NCBI RefSeq assembly: GCF_008086205.1
Contig: NZ_VSKK01000003.1
Span: 310,001-374,000, forward strand
Direction: 5' to 3'
DNA from: Bizionia myxarmorum
Lineage (GTDB): Bacteria; Bacteroidota; Bacteroidia; Flavobacteriales; Flavobacteriaceae
DNA length: 64,000 bases
Shown: piece after piece, positions 9,912-18,678 of the stretch
Numbering within the stretch: the stretch's first letter is position 1
How the letters are laid out: every line of letters starts with the position of its first letter
The notes under the pieces: model-generated
The model's database searches: none
The model's input: the letters and a program-made list of their open reading frames with translations, nothing else
Told to the model about the DNA's origin: nothing
Program-made: the position numbers and the translations under genes

Positions 9912-11003
9912 TTACTCATCCTTTTGTATGTAAGAGTAAATTATTCGCTCCGTATCTTGATTTTCAGCCAACTCCAGCAAACTTCTATTTACATCAGAAA
10001 TAAGTTCTGAATTTAAAGAAAATGCAAAACCATAGCCCTGTTTATAATATTCTGCTTTACTGAGATATAATTTATCTTTTTCATTTTGTTTTATGAAATA
10101 TAACAGTTGGGGCCTATCAAAAACAACAGCATCCACTTCTTTATTTTCAAGCTTAGCGATGGCGTCATCTAAATTCGATACGCTAACAACCTTGGCTTTC
10201 GCTTTTTTAAGAAAATCTTCAGACGTAGAACCGGAAACTGTAGCCGTTTTCCGATCAGAAAGTTGCTCAATATTTGAAAAGGTGGTTGCTCCTAGATAGG
10301 AAAGTGTTAGCGTACTTGCTATTCCAGCAACCATTGACGTTGCGAAAATAATAGAAATAATCATCCATGAACCCGCAATTATTCGGCCTACCAATGTTAT
10401 AGGCGCCTTGTCACCATAACCGGTTGTACTCATCGTTACAACAGCCAACCACATACCAGTGCCTATACCGTGCAAGGCATCATGCGGAAATTGATCTGGT
10501 GATTTTTTACGTTCTGCCAACCAAAATAATGAACCTACAATAGCTAAAATAATCAGGAAAACGCCAACTGCTAATAGTAATTTAATACTGAAAAGTGGTT
10601 TGATTTTCTGCCATAAGCTATTGTTATCAATTCTGGAAATTATGGAAATACTTGAATTATAAAAAGGTTGCGAAAACCGCATAGTTTCTAATCTTTTAGC
10701 CGTAATACTAATGGAACCAACTACTAAATCTACATTACCTCTATCCAATGCCCGTAAGGCTTCATCAACTTGATTAAAAAAAACGTAGTCGTAACGCCAT
10801 CCTTGATCTTTAGCAATTTTATCCCAAATTTCAACAGCAATGCCAGAATCGGAACCACTAAATACAAAAGGTTCACTACCTGTCACACCAACTCGCAGCG
10901 TTTTCGAATCCACTTGAGACGTATCTGATTGCGACCAAACCGTATTTACAAAAAAAGTAAGCGTTACTAATAAAAATGATTTTGAGAGTAATGTGAATTT
11001 CAT
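9912..11003 (-). CDS. GluR0-like ligand-gated potassium channel
   Basis: A 363-aa prokaryotic ionotropic-glutamate-receptor-type protein. A signal peptide (1-25) precedes lobe 1 of a periplasmic amino-acid-binding domain (about 33-125). Then come membrane segment 1 (about 138-163), a pore loop with selectivity filter TTGYGDK (193-199) and membrane segment 2 (about 206-232). Lobe 2 of the binding domain completes the protein (about 240-360). The TxGYGD filter predicts K+ selectivity, as in cyanobacterial GluR0. The interrupted SBP_bac_3 domain shows that the ligand binds outside and gates the pore. The ligand cannot be read. A simple ABC-transporter binding protein is excluded by the pore insert. 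Confidence 0.88.
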   Translation of the reverse strand: MKFTLLSKSFLLVTLTFFVNTVWSQSDTSQVDSKTLRVGVTGSEPFVFSGSDSGIAVEIWDKIAKDQGWRYDYVFFNQVDEALRALDRGNVDLVVGSISITAKRLETMRFSQPFYNSSISIISRIDNNSLWQKIKPLFSIKLLLAVGVFLIILAIVGSLFWLAERKKSPDQFPHDALHGIGTGMWLAVVTMSTTGYGDKAPITLVGRIIAGSWMIISIIFATSMVAGIASTLTLSYLGATTFSNIEQLSDRKTATVSGSTSEDFLKKAKAKVVSVSNLDDAIAKLENKEVDAVVFDRPQLLYFIKQNEKDKLYLSKAEYYKQGYGFAFSLNSELISDVNRSLLELAENQDTERIIYSYIQKDE

Positions 11004-11198
11004 GAAATTTTATTGGAGGTTTTTAAAATATGTCAAAGCTTATAAGATAAATGTTTAATGGCAAAACTGCCAAATTTATGACCTAAAATCAAGATGAATA
11101 CACGAATTTAGCTTTTATTTCTTCTGTATACATATATCGATTTTACTATAATTCACTTTGAAAACATAAGCTAAATAGAAATAATAATGGTTATCAAT

Positions 11199-11734
11199 TT
11201 AATTCCATTTCGCCATTAATTCCAAGACACCATTTTTTATACCTTCATAAAATTCCTGATTTTTAAATTTAGGAATTATCGTGTTTTCAATAACCTATTT
11301 GCAAATTTCATCAGTCAATTCAAAACTTGTATTGGTTCCAGTAGCTATACCAATTTGTCTACACGGCAAATCACTATAGTAAGTCCATTGTGTATTCCTG
11401 CCATTCCAACACCCCAATAATTGCCTAAATCCATTGCAAATCTTTGAATATCCGTATAAGGTTCTAAAGAGTTAATGGTTACTAAAGCGATTTGTAGTTT
11501 GGTTTTAATTTCATAATCGTAAAGAATTTTTTATAATTCGGCACTTTGAGATTCCGTTAGAATTTCCCCATAATCATTGACTATTCCAATGGATTTAGGA
11601 AAAACGTTCTTTTCAATTTCACTGGAATTTACTTCTGTTGTAATCTGATTTTTTTCAGTTTCTTGGGCAGAAACCGAAAATGAAAACAAAATTAAAGAAA
11701 TAATAAGTGTTTTTAATTTCAAATTGATTTTCAT
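11199..11734 (-). pseudogene. Decayed TPM-domain (TPM_phosphatase-like) secreted protein
   Basis: The gene starts normally at 11734 with a signal peptide (MKINLKLKTL...FSVSAQ) and the TPM-domain opening (VNDYGEILTESQSAEL). An in-frame TAA then stops it at codon 68. The same frame continues as a recognisable TPM domain (KILYDYEIKTKLQIALVTI, DLGNYWGVG) until a frameshift near 11351. The next frame carries RQIGIATGT and, after a second stop (CK-TAG-VIENTIIP), runs to LELMAKWN and TAA at 11199-11201. Two nonsense changes and one frameshift mark a genuine pseudogene of about 178 codons. TPM proteins are periplasmic or membrane factors of uncertain role. The decay looks fairly recent because homology is still continuous. 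Confidence 0.82.
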
Positions 11735-11792
11735 AGTAAGTCTCTTAAAGTTTCACTTCTAGGTTTCAAAACTAATTTAGCAAATAAAAACA

Positions 11793-12851
11793 CTATTTCA
11801 GGTTACTTCTATGTGCTTTTATAATTTTTTCCGCAATTTGATTCCCTATATAGACCGCACCATCCATATAACCTGAGAAATCTTGAGATGCTTCTGAACT
11901 TGAAATCAATAAGTTTTCTTCGTAATAAGATTCACGAAATACAGCGTTTCCATTGTTTTGATGTGGAAATAGAAAGGTTTCTGACTCTTCAAAGGTATAG
12001 TCTTCTTGACTCCAAATACATTCATTATAATCTATAAAATCCATTGCATTTTTACCGAAGGAAGATTTTAGTTGGTTTAAAACACGTTCGCGTCTTTCTT
12101 CATTAGAAAGATTTTTCAAAGTTGAACTCATAAAACCACAAAGCGCGTATTTGGATTGTTCAAAATTACAATGATCGTAAAATTCGGTTATCGGTCCGGT
12201 ATTACTAAATAAAGCACCAGATTGAATGGCATCGCGCCAAAAAGGTTTGGCATATGTTAGGGCTACTTTAATAGAATCTTCCATCCACGTATGCGTTTTC
12301 TTGGCTATATCTATTAAATTTGATGGTAATTGAGGCTGAAATAAAATCTTTCTTGCCCACAATTTAGGAGGAATTGCTAACACTACTTTTTCGGCTTCAT
12401 AAACACTATCCGCTATTACTTGAACACCATTTTCATGAAAACGAATTTCTTTAACGGTTTTATTGAGCAATACATTATTTTCATCCAATCCATTATATAA
12501 TGTTTTGATGAGCTTGGCTGTTCCTCCTAAAATTCTATAACTAGGAGCTTGATTGGGAAGCTGAATCAATTGTGTTGGCGCCTCAGCGGATGGTTGATAA
12601 AATGCAGAACCATCCATATATTGTTCAAAATAATCTAATTTTAATTCGTGTAAAAGCGCTAGGAGATTTCGATGTGGGCTTTGAAACCAAGTGGCACCCA
12701 ATTCAACTAGTGTATCATTTGCACTAAATAACGTGTGAATTCGCCCTCCTACCCGACTTCTGGATTCTAGAATTTTAAATGGAATACATTCCTTTTTTAA
12801 ACGGTATGCCGTTAATAAACCTGATAATCCTGCGCCTACAATTATAACCAT
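11793..12851 (-). CDS. FAD-dependent amine oxidase family protein
   Basis: A 352-aa flavoenzyme. The N-terminal FAD-binding fold has GAGLSGL at residues 6-12 and the second flavin motif SRVGGRIHTL near residue 35, diagnostic of the amine oxidase/protoporphyrinogen oxidase superfamily. ELGATWFQ follows as in monoamine oxidases, and a C-terminal FAD motif (DGAVYIGNQIAEKI) closes the fold. No signal peptide is visible, so it is probably cytoplasmic. It is about 100 residues shorter than typical monoamine oxidases. The substrate is unknown. It is divergent from the methyltransferase gene. Confidence 0.8.
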   Translation of the reverse strand: MVIIVGAGLSGLLTAYRLKKECIPFKILESRSRVGGRIHTLFSANDTLVELGATWFQSPHRNLLALLHELKLDYFEQYMDGSAFYQPSAEAPTQLIQLPNQAPSYRILGGTAKLIKTLYNGLDENNVLLNKTVKEIRFHENGVQVIADSVYEAEKVVLAIPPKLWARKILFQPQLPSNLIDIAKKTHTWMEDSIKVALTYAKPFWRDAIQSGALFSNTGPITEFYDHCNFEQSKYALCGFMSSTLKNLSNEERRERVLNQLKSSFGKNAMDFIDYNECIWSQEDYTFEESETFLFPHQNNGNAVFRESYYEENLLISSSEASQDFSGYMDGAVYIGNQIAEKIIKAHRSNLK

Positions 12852-12933
12852 TTGGCAAAATTAAGGATAAATTCTCGTTTGCATAATTCATTTATGAGTA
12901 ATTTGGTCCGAGTAGCTTTTGCAGATCTAAATT

Positions 12934-13611
12934 ATGAACGAAAATAAAAACAACCCTAAAAAACCAAAAATGCCTTGGCCCACAAAAGACACTATGAAGC
13001 AGGTTTATGAGTTGAAACTTTGGGGAGATAATAAATCTGCATTCTATTCGGGTGCTGGTTCACATGAATCTGAATTAGTTGATCCTTATATTCAGGCAGT
13101 AACTGGGTTTTTATCGTCTTTTAACAACCCCATTACGGTTTGTGATCTTGGTTGTGGTGATTTTAATGTAGGCGAAAAATTAGTAAAATTCACTAAACAA
13201 TACATAGCTGTTGATATTGTTCCAGATCTTATTATTCATAATAAAGAAACATTTAAAGCTGATAATTTAGAATTTCAATGTTTGGATATTGCAGTAGATG
13301 ATTTACCGAAAGCCGATTGTGCATTGGTAAGACAAGTACTTCAACATTTATCAAATTCAGAAGTCCAGGAGATCCTTAATAAATTAAAAGCTTTTAAATA
13401 CGTTATTATAACGGAACATATTTCAGCGGAAACATTCACACCTAATAAGGATATTATTTCTGGACAAGGCATCCGTTTAAAAAAGCAAAGTGGTTTAGAT
13501 GTTTTGGTAGCACCTTTTAATTTTAAGGTTTTGGAGCAAAAACTATTGGTTTCAGTAATCGTTAATGACGGGAAGGAGATTATTGTAACGACTTTATACA
13601 CTATTTTTTGA
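12934..13611 (+). CDS. Class I SAM-dependent methyltransferase
   Basis: A 225-aa Rossmann-fold methyltransferase. Motif I VCDLGCGDFNVG (about residues 69-80) binds S-adenosylmethionine. The acidic residue at the end of strand 2 is in YIAVDIVPD, and motif IV-like ADCALVRQVLQHLS follows. The N-terminus (KNNPKKPKMPWPTKDTMKQVYELKLWG) is hydrophilic and has no signal peptide. The substrate cannot be inferred from sequence. The neighbouring amine oxidase is transcribed divergently across 82 bp and offers no clear pathway link. Confidence 0.75.
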   Translation: MNENKNNPKKPKMPWPTKDTMKQVYELKLWGDNKSAFYSGAGSHESELVDPYIQAVTGFLSSFNNPITVCDLGCGDFNVGEKLVKFTKQYIAVDIVPDLIIHNKETFKADNLEFQCLDIAVDDLPKADCALVRQVLQHLSNSEVQEILNKLKAFKYVIITEHISAETFTPNKDIISGQGIRLKKQSGLDVLVAPFNFKVLEQKLLVSVIVNDGKEIIVTTLYTIF

Positions 13612-13686
13612 GATGTCTATGTTGGTCTCAAATTAAATTAAATCTTAGTAGTTTCGTGTAACTTGCTTTAGCTTCTAAAAATTTTT

Positions 13687-13704
13687 GACACGAATTTCAC
13701 GAAT
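13687..13704. repeat. Dispersed CACGAATTTCACGAA repeat, copy 2
   Basis: Identical over 18 bp to 215-232 and followed by further TTCACGAAA units. It lies between the methyltransferase gene and the lpd terminator. Confidence 0.6.
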
Positions 13705-13816
13705 TTTCACGAAATTAACAGACTTTCAATTTGATTCATAAACGTATTTAACCTTTATCCAAAGTGATTCAGTTATGGATTTTTCAAAATAATTAATTCA
13801 ATTGAAATAATTCAAA

Positions 13817-13850
13817 ATAAAAAACCACTCCGAATAAGAAGTGGTTTATT
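13817..13850 (-). terminator. Terminator after lpd
   Basis: The stem AAACCACT (13822-13829) with AGTGGTTT (13840-13847) is perfect over 8 bp with a 10-base loop. On the minus strand it is followed by a T-rich tail. It lies 31 bp after the lpd stop. Confidence 0.8.
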
Positions 13851-13880
13851 GTTTTTAAAAAGTTTGCTTTTAGGCTAAAT

Positions 13881-15281
13881 TTAAACGTGTAAAGCACGAT
13901 TTTCAGTTGCGGCTAATGCTGCTTCTTTAATGGCTTCTGCAAACGTTGGATGCGCGTGAGACATTCTAGAGATATCTTCTGCTGAAGCTCTAAACTCCAT
14001 AGCTACAACCGCTTCGGCAATTAAATCTGCTGCACGAGCGCCTACCATGTGAAATCCTAAAATTTCATCGGTTGTTTTATCGGCTAGAATTTTTACAAAT
14101 CCGTCTAAATCCATGCTCGCACGACTACGTCCTAATGCGCGCATTGGAAATTGTCCTACTTTATATTCTACGCCAGCTTCCGTTAGCTGCTCTTCCGTTT
14201 GTCCAACAGAGGCCACTTCCGGCCATGTATAAACCACGCCTGGAATTAAGTTATAATTAATATGCGGTTTTTGTCCAGCAATAGTTTCTGCAACAAATAC
14301 ACCTTCTTCTTCTGCTTTATGGGCTAACATAGCGCCTTTAATAACATCACCGATAGCGTAGATATTTTTAGCAGATGTTTGTAAATGTTCGTTAACGTCT
14401 ATTTGACCACGTTCGTTTAATTTAACACCGGCAGCTTCCGCATTTAAACCGTCTGTATAAGGACGACGACCAACAGATACTAAACAATAATCGCCTTTAA
14501 ACTCAATTTCTTCACCTTTTTTATTATCAGCTTTTACTATGACTTCGTCACCGATACGTTCCACCGATTTCACTTTATGAGATGTGTTGATTTTGAATTT
14601 TTGTTTCTTCAACACTTTATTTAACTCTTTTGAAAGACCAGCATCCATAGTTGGAATAATCCGATCCATATATTCAATTACAGTCACTTCGGCACCTAAA
14701 CGTTTATAAACTTGACCTAATTCCAGGCCAATTACACCGCCGCCAATAACAATCATATGTTTTGGAATTTCTTTAAGCTTTAATGCTTCTGTAGAAGTGA
14801 TAACACGTTCTTTATCAAGTGTTATAAAAGGTAAATTTGAAGGTTTACTTCCAGTAGCGATAATGATATTTTTTGCTTCAATTTCAGTATCCTTATCACC
14901 TTTGATTATAATATGAGTGGCATCTTTGAAACTTCCTAAACCTTGATACACATCAATGTTATTCTTCTTCATTAAAAAATCAATACCACCTGTTGTGGTA
15001 TCAACAACCGATTGCTTACGTGCAATCATTTGTTTTAGATTCACTTTAATTTCACCTGGAATATCAATGCCATGTTCTTCAAAATGCTTAATCGCATCTT
15101 CATAATGGTGACTTGAATCTAAAAGTGCTTTACTTGGAATACAACCTACGTTTAAGCAGGTTCCACCAAGCGTTGTATATTTTTCTATAATAGCTGTTTT
15201 TAATCCTAGTTGCGCGCAACGAATAGCTGCTACATAGCCTCCAGGTCCAGAGCCGATAATGGCCACATCATATGAATTCAT
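13881..15281 (-). CDS. lpd: Dihydrolipoyl dehydrogenase (E3)
   Basis: A 466-aa flavoprotein that reoxidises dihydrolipoamide in the pyruvate, 2-oxoglutarate and branched-chain dehydrogenase complexes, reducing NAD+. FAD-binding GSGPGGY is at residues 10-16, the redox-active disulfide is in GGTCLNVGCIPSK, and the NAD-binding fold starts at VIGGGVIGLELG. The C-terminal dimer interface carries the catalytic HAHPTFAE His-Glu pair. The length is standard. It is transcribed alone, with a promoter at 15350-15379 and a terminator after it, so the E1/E2 genes are elsewhere. Confidence 0.96.
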   Translation of the reverse strand: MNSYDVAIIGSGPGGYVAAIRCAQLGLKTAIIEKYTTLGGTCLNVGCIPSKALLDSSHHYEDAIKHFEEHGIDIPGEIKVNLKQMIARKQSVVDTTTGGIDFLMKKNNIDVYQGLGSFKDATHIIIKGDKDTEIEAKNIIIATGSKPSNLPFITLDKERVITSTEALKLKEIPKHMIVIGGGVIGLELGQVYKRLGAEVTVIEYMDRIIPTMDAGLSKELNKVLKKQKFKINTSHKVKSVERIGDEVIVKADNKKGEEIEFKGDYCLVSVGRRPYTDGLNAEAAGVKLNERGQIDVNEHLQTSAKNIYAIGDVIKGAMLAHKAEEEGVFVAETIAGQKPHINYNLIPGVVYTWPEVASVGQTEEQLTEAGVEYKVGQFPMRALGRSRASMDLDGFVKILADKTTDEILGFHMVGARAADLIAEAVVAMEFRASAEDISRMSHAHPTFAEAIKEAALAATENRALHV

Positions 15282-15349
15282 ATAATTGATTTCTTTAAGT
15301 TACAAAGATGTTTTTAGCATGGTTATCATGCTTTAAATTTTAATTCATA

Positions 15350-15379
15350 CAAAAATACAAATGTTTTATGGGTAGGCAA
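15350..15379 (-). promoter_or_regulatory. lpd: Promoter of lpd
   Basis: On the minus strand, TTG (15377-15379) is followed after 19 bp by TATTTTTG (15350-15357). This matches the Bacteroidota TTTG-N19-TAnnTTTG arrangement. The expected leader is about 60 nt. Confidence 0.6.
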
Positions 15380-15420
15380 TAAAAAAGTGACTTCATAATA
15401 AATACCTTTTAAAATAGGAG

Positions 15421-15461
15421 CATAAAAAAGGGCAACGCTAACAAACTGTCAGGCTGCCCTT
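15421..15461 (-). terminator. Terminator after the LuxR-type regulator
   Basis: AGGGCA (15429-15434) pairs with TGCCCT (15455-15460), and extra pairing is possible in the loop. A T6 tail follows on the minus strand. It lies 82 bp past the regulator's stop. Confidence 0.75.
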
Positions 15462-15542
15462 AATTTAAGGTACTCCCTCAAATAATAGCATTACAAATAT
15501 GTCATTTTATTTAAAGTCTTACAATACTCAAATTGAGTAAAT

Positions 15543-16313
15543 CTATATAAAACCGATGTTAATCTTCAGCATTCCAACCAATTCACCGGTAGATGATATG
15601 TTTAATTTTTTTAAAATATTTCTACGATGCGTATCTACGGTATTGGGACTAATATATAAACTATCCGCAATTTCTTTACTAGATTTATTAAGGGTTAATA
15701 ACCGAATTACGTCGCGTTCCCGATTACTTAACCCATCCGTTAATAAGCTTTGCGAATAATTATTGAAGAATTTAGTTTCATACTCATTTTGGTCATTTAA
15801 TAATTTAGCCGAAACGGTGATAGGCATTTTTACTTGTGCATCCATAACCGTATAATGGGCTAAACCCATAATGGGTTTCATTTCCGCATCAAATTCTAAA
15901 GGCGTTGTGTTTTGAATGATATTTACATAATCATCTTGCTCATTTTTAAAACGATAATTCCAAGTATAACTCATCCGGTAACGTTTATTTAAAGGAATAT
16001 CTTCCAATGTATAAACCATTAAATCATTTAAACCCTTAAGCCATAATTCGATATCTTCCGGATGAATTCGGCTCCAAAAATTTCGCATGCCTTCATTAAG
16101 CAGTACATTTTTATCCAAGCCTAAACATGCTTTCATATTTTTACTGACAAATTCGAAGGTTAAATTTTGCGTATTTGTAATACAGAAAAAGGTTGAACTG
16201 TAAGGCAAATACTCGTCCAGTTCCATTATTTTTTTAATATGTGTATCAAGTTCCGGATGGGCATAAGAACTGAAAATATCTTGATAAATTTTTTCGATGT
16301 TTTGGTAATTCAT
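15543..16313 (-). CDS. LuxR-type transcriptional regulator with PAS-like sensor
   Basis: A 256-aa regulator. Residues about 25-150 look like a PAS-type sensory domain (FFCITNTQNLTFEFVSKNM, then FWSRIHPEDIELW). The C-terminal 60 residues are a LuxR/GerE helix-turn-helix (LSNRERDVIRLL, SKEIADSLYISPNTVDTHRRNIL). There is no receiver domain and no phospho-acceptor, so it is not a standard response regulator. The PAS part probably senses a small molecule or redox state. No target can be named. Its own terminator and a 200-bp separation from lpd suggest monocistronic transcription. Confidence 0.82.
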   Translation of the reverse strand: MNYQNIEKIYQDIFSSYAHPELDTHIKKIMELDEYLPYSSTFFCITNTQNLTFEFVSKNMKACLGLDKNVLLNEGMRNFWSRIHPEDIELWLKGLNDLMVYTLEDIPLNKRYRMSYTWNYRFKNEQDDYVNIIQNTTPLEFDAEMKPIMGLAHYTVMDAQVKMPITVSAKLLNDQNEYETKFFNNYSQSLLTDGLSNRERDVIRLLTLNKSSKEIADSLYISPNTVDTHRRNILKKLNISSTGELVGMLKINIGFI

Positions 16314-16375
16314 AGAATTTTTTATCGTGTTTAGTTAGAACAACTTGCACTAAAAATACATAAAATCTCATACAA

Positions 16376-17962
16376 TTAATCTTTTATATCTTCTAAAATC
16401 CATTCTACTTCTGGATCATGATCATTAAAAATATCGTTACGAGTCGGCACAATTTTTATATCTGGCTTAACTCCAAAGCCATTTGGCTCGACTTTATAGG
16501 GTGCATCAATTTGCATTAAACCAAATCGTACCGACACTAAAGAGTTCTCTAAATCATAGATCTTGTAGAGTCCTGCAACCGTTCCATTATAAGCGCCTCC
16601 AGCTTCTTCGCCTACAAATGTTGCTAAATTATTGGCTTGAATATTTGTAGACAAAATGGAAGACGCAGAAAATGAATTTCCGTTAATTAATACATATAAT
16701 TTTCCTTTATAATTGTTTTCAAAAGGCGATTTTAATTTGGAGTATCTAAATTTGTAAAACAGTTCATCGTCTACCTTTTTAGTTTTTATTAAATTGTGGG
16801 TTATAATAATGGGAGAAAGAAGTCCCGCTACAATTTTTAAGCCTAAAGGGCTGCCATTACTCATCGTATAAACCATAAACGGTATTCTCGTTTTTATTTC
16901 GCTTTCATTTATTAATTGAAAATCCTCTTGAGCCAAATAACGGTATAGATAAAAAATTTCATCAATTCGTCCGCCGCCATTATCACGAAGGTCAATAATT
17001 AAATTAGGCGTTTTTAAAGAATCTAATTGTTCAAAGCTTTGCTTGTAGAATTTCTTATAATTACCATTTCCAAAGCCCCGAATTTTTATTATAGCCACCA
17101 AACTATCGGGATCCACAAAATTAAAATTCCGCGTATATTTTCCTTCAGAGCCTTCAAAACCAAAGATTTTATTTTTTAAACGCTTGTGTTTAGCTTCTTG
17201 TTTTTTAATTAATTTTTCAGCTTTTGACAGTTTAGGCGCTTTAATGGGATCATTTAGCTTTTTTAAGGAGTCCGATTTACTAAGCGTAGAATCCTTTGGG
17301 ATCCGTCTAAACATTTTGGTGTAAAGTAAATCTTGTTCTTTAAAAGTAACAGACAGACTATCTAAAAACCCTTTATCACGAGCATATAGTTTCTGAAAAG
17401 CACGCCCTAAATACCTGTCATAAAGGGTGGTATTAAAACCATCAGATGCATATAGCTTTTGGTATTTTTTAATTAATTCCATGACGGGTTCATTTTCAAT
17501 TTGGACAACTTCACTTCCTATTAATAAAGAATCCGTTTTGGATTCTGTAACCCACAATTTCTTGTCAATATATTTGAAAGCTAAATCGTAAAATTCGAAT
17601 TTCTCCTTTCTTAAAACTTTGCGTTCTTTTTTGGTGAATTGTATTTGTGGCGGCGTAACGGAGATATGACCTTGTCGGACTTCTGCGAGTACTGGCGCTA
17701 ATTTTTCATAAAAATCATGACTCGTTAAAGGCTGTTTAATACTTGCCTTTAAGCTGTCAAATTTAAAGTCTAAATCCGTTTTTGAAATATATTGATATAA
17801 GCGTGGATGGTATTTTTGAAGTTGGTTGTAAACAGCATCTACATCATCTTGAAGTTCAACAATACTATGTAAACTGGTAACAATTTCATTGTGTTTTTTA
17901 ACGCTTCCGCAGGAAAGAAATAGGAATAGGATTGATATTGACCAAAAATAATGGTGTTTCAT
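16376..17962 (-). CDS. S41-family (C-terminal processing protease-like) lipoprotein
   Basis: A 528-aa cell-envelope protease. The N-terminus is a lipoprotein signal, with the lipobox Cys at residue 18 (LFLSCGS). A PDZ-like middle segment (VTESKTDSLLIGSEVVQIENEPV) precedes an S41 catalytic core. The core contains IIDLRDNGGG, the nucleophile Ser in NGNSFSASS and VGEEAGGAYNGT. A lysine-rich insertion (about residues 235-265, KLSKAEKLIKKQEAKHKRLKNK) splits the core and is not typical of the family. Such proteins cleave C-terminal tails or degrade envelope proteins; the target is unknown. It is transcribed alone. Confidence 0.83.
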   Translation of the reverse strand: MKHHYFWSISILFLFLSCGSVKKHNEIVTSLHSIVELQDDVDAVYNQLQKYHPRLYQYISKTDLDFKFDSLKASIKQPLTSHDFYEKLAPVLAEVRQGHISVTPPQIQFTKKERKVLRKEKFEFYDLAFKYIDKKLWVTESKTDSLLIGSEVVQIENEPVMELIKKYQKLYASDGFNTTLYDRYLGRAFQKLYARDKGFLDSLSVTFKEQDLLYTKMFRRIPKDSTLSKSDSLKKLNDPIKAPKLSKAEKLIKKQEAKHKRLKNKIFGFEGSEGKYTRNFNFVDPDSLVAIIKIRGFGNGNYKKFYKQSFEQLDSLKTPNLIIDLRDNGGGRIDEIFYLYRYLAQEDFQLINESEIKTRIPFMVYTMSNGSPLGLKIVAGLLSPIIITHNLIKTKKVDDELFYKFRYSKLKSPFENNYKGKLYVLINGNSFSASSILSTNIQANNLATFVGEEAGGAYNGTVAGLYKIYDLENSLVSVRFGLMQIDAPYKVEPNGFGVKPDIKIVPTRNDIFNDHDPEVEWILEDIKD

Positions 17963-18050
17963 GGAATAATTTCGCTTTTATTAGAAGCGCGAAATACGCA
18001 GTATTTTTTAAATAATAAAAATTGAATATCATAAAAAATTATAAAATAAC

Positions 18051-18509
18051 TTAAATCATAATAGCTGTGGTATGTTTTACTTCGTTAATAACAAACATAC
18101 TATGCGTACTTCCAATATGACTTATAGAGGTTAATTTTTTCACCATAAACTCTCTAAAATCTTCCATGTCCTGAACTATTACTTTCAATAAATAATCATA
18201 ATCGCCACTTATATGGTAACATTCTGAAACTTCTTCTAAATTGGTAACTTCCCGTTCAAATTTCACGATATTATCTTGCGTATGTTGAACAAGTTTTATA
18301 TGACAAAAAGCGACGAAACTTCTATCAACTTTATCTTTATTTACCAAAGCAACATATTGAGAAATTACGCCTTCACGTTCTAATTTCCGAATGCGTTCGT
18401 AAACGGCCGTAACAGATAAATTTAATTTGTTAGATAATTCTTTGTTGGTCTGCTTAGCATCCTCCTGAAGAAACTGTAAAAGCTTTAAATCGGTGACATC
18501 AAAATTCAT
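18051..18509 (-). CDS. Lrp/AsnC-family transcriptional regulator
   Basis: A 152-aa feast/famine regulator. The N-terminal winged helix (residues about 1-60, including LNLSVTAVYERIRKLEREGVI) is followed by an AsnC ligand-binding domain with CYHISGDYDYLLKV. The family senses amino acids and controls their metabolism as octameric complexes. The gene is divergent from a Cys/Met-type PLP enzyme across 169 bp. This is the classic arrangement for a local Lrp-like regulator, so that enzyme is the most likely target (inference). Confidence 0.9.
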   Translation of the reverse strand: MNFDVTDLKLLQFLQEDAKQTNKELSNKLNLSVTAVYERIRKLEREGVISQYVALVNKDKVDRSFVAFCHIKLVQHTQDNIVKFEREVTNLEEVSECYHISGDYDYLLKVIVQDMEDFREFMVKKLTSISHIGSTHSMFVINEVKHTTAIMI

Positions 18510-18678
18510 GATTTTTGAAAAATTTTCATTAAAAAAACAAAAATAGCAATTTTGAATGTAATAAAATCTATCAATTAATGAATTTATAGTTTTATAATCT
18601 AAATTAAAGAGTATCTATTGATATATAATCTAATATTTCGGATTTTTACGTAATAATAATTTTAAATATTCAATTATC

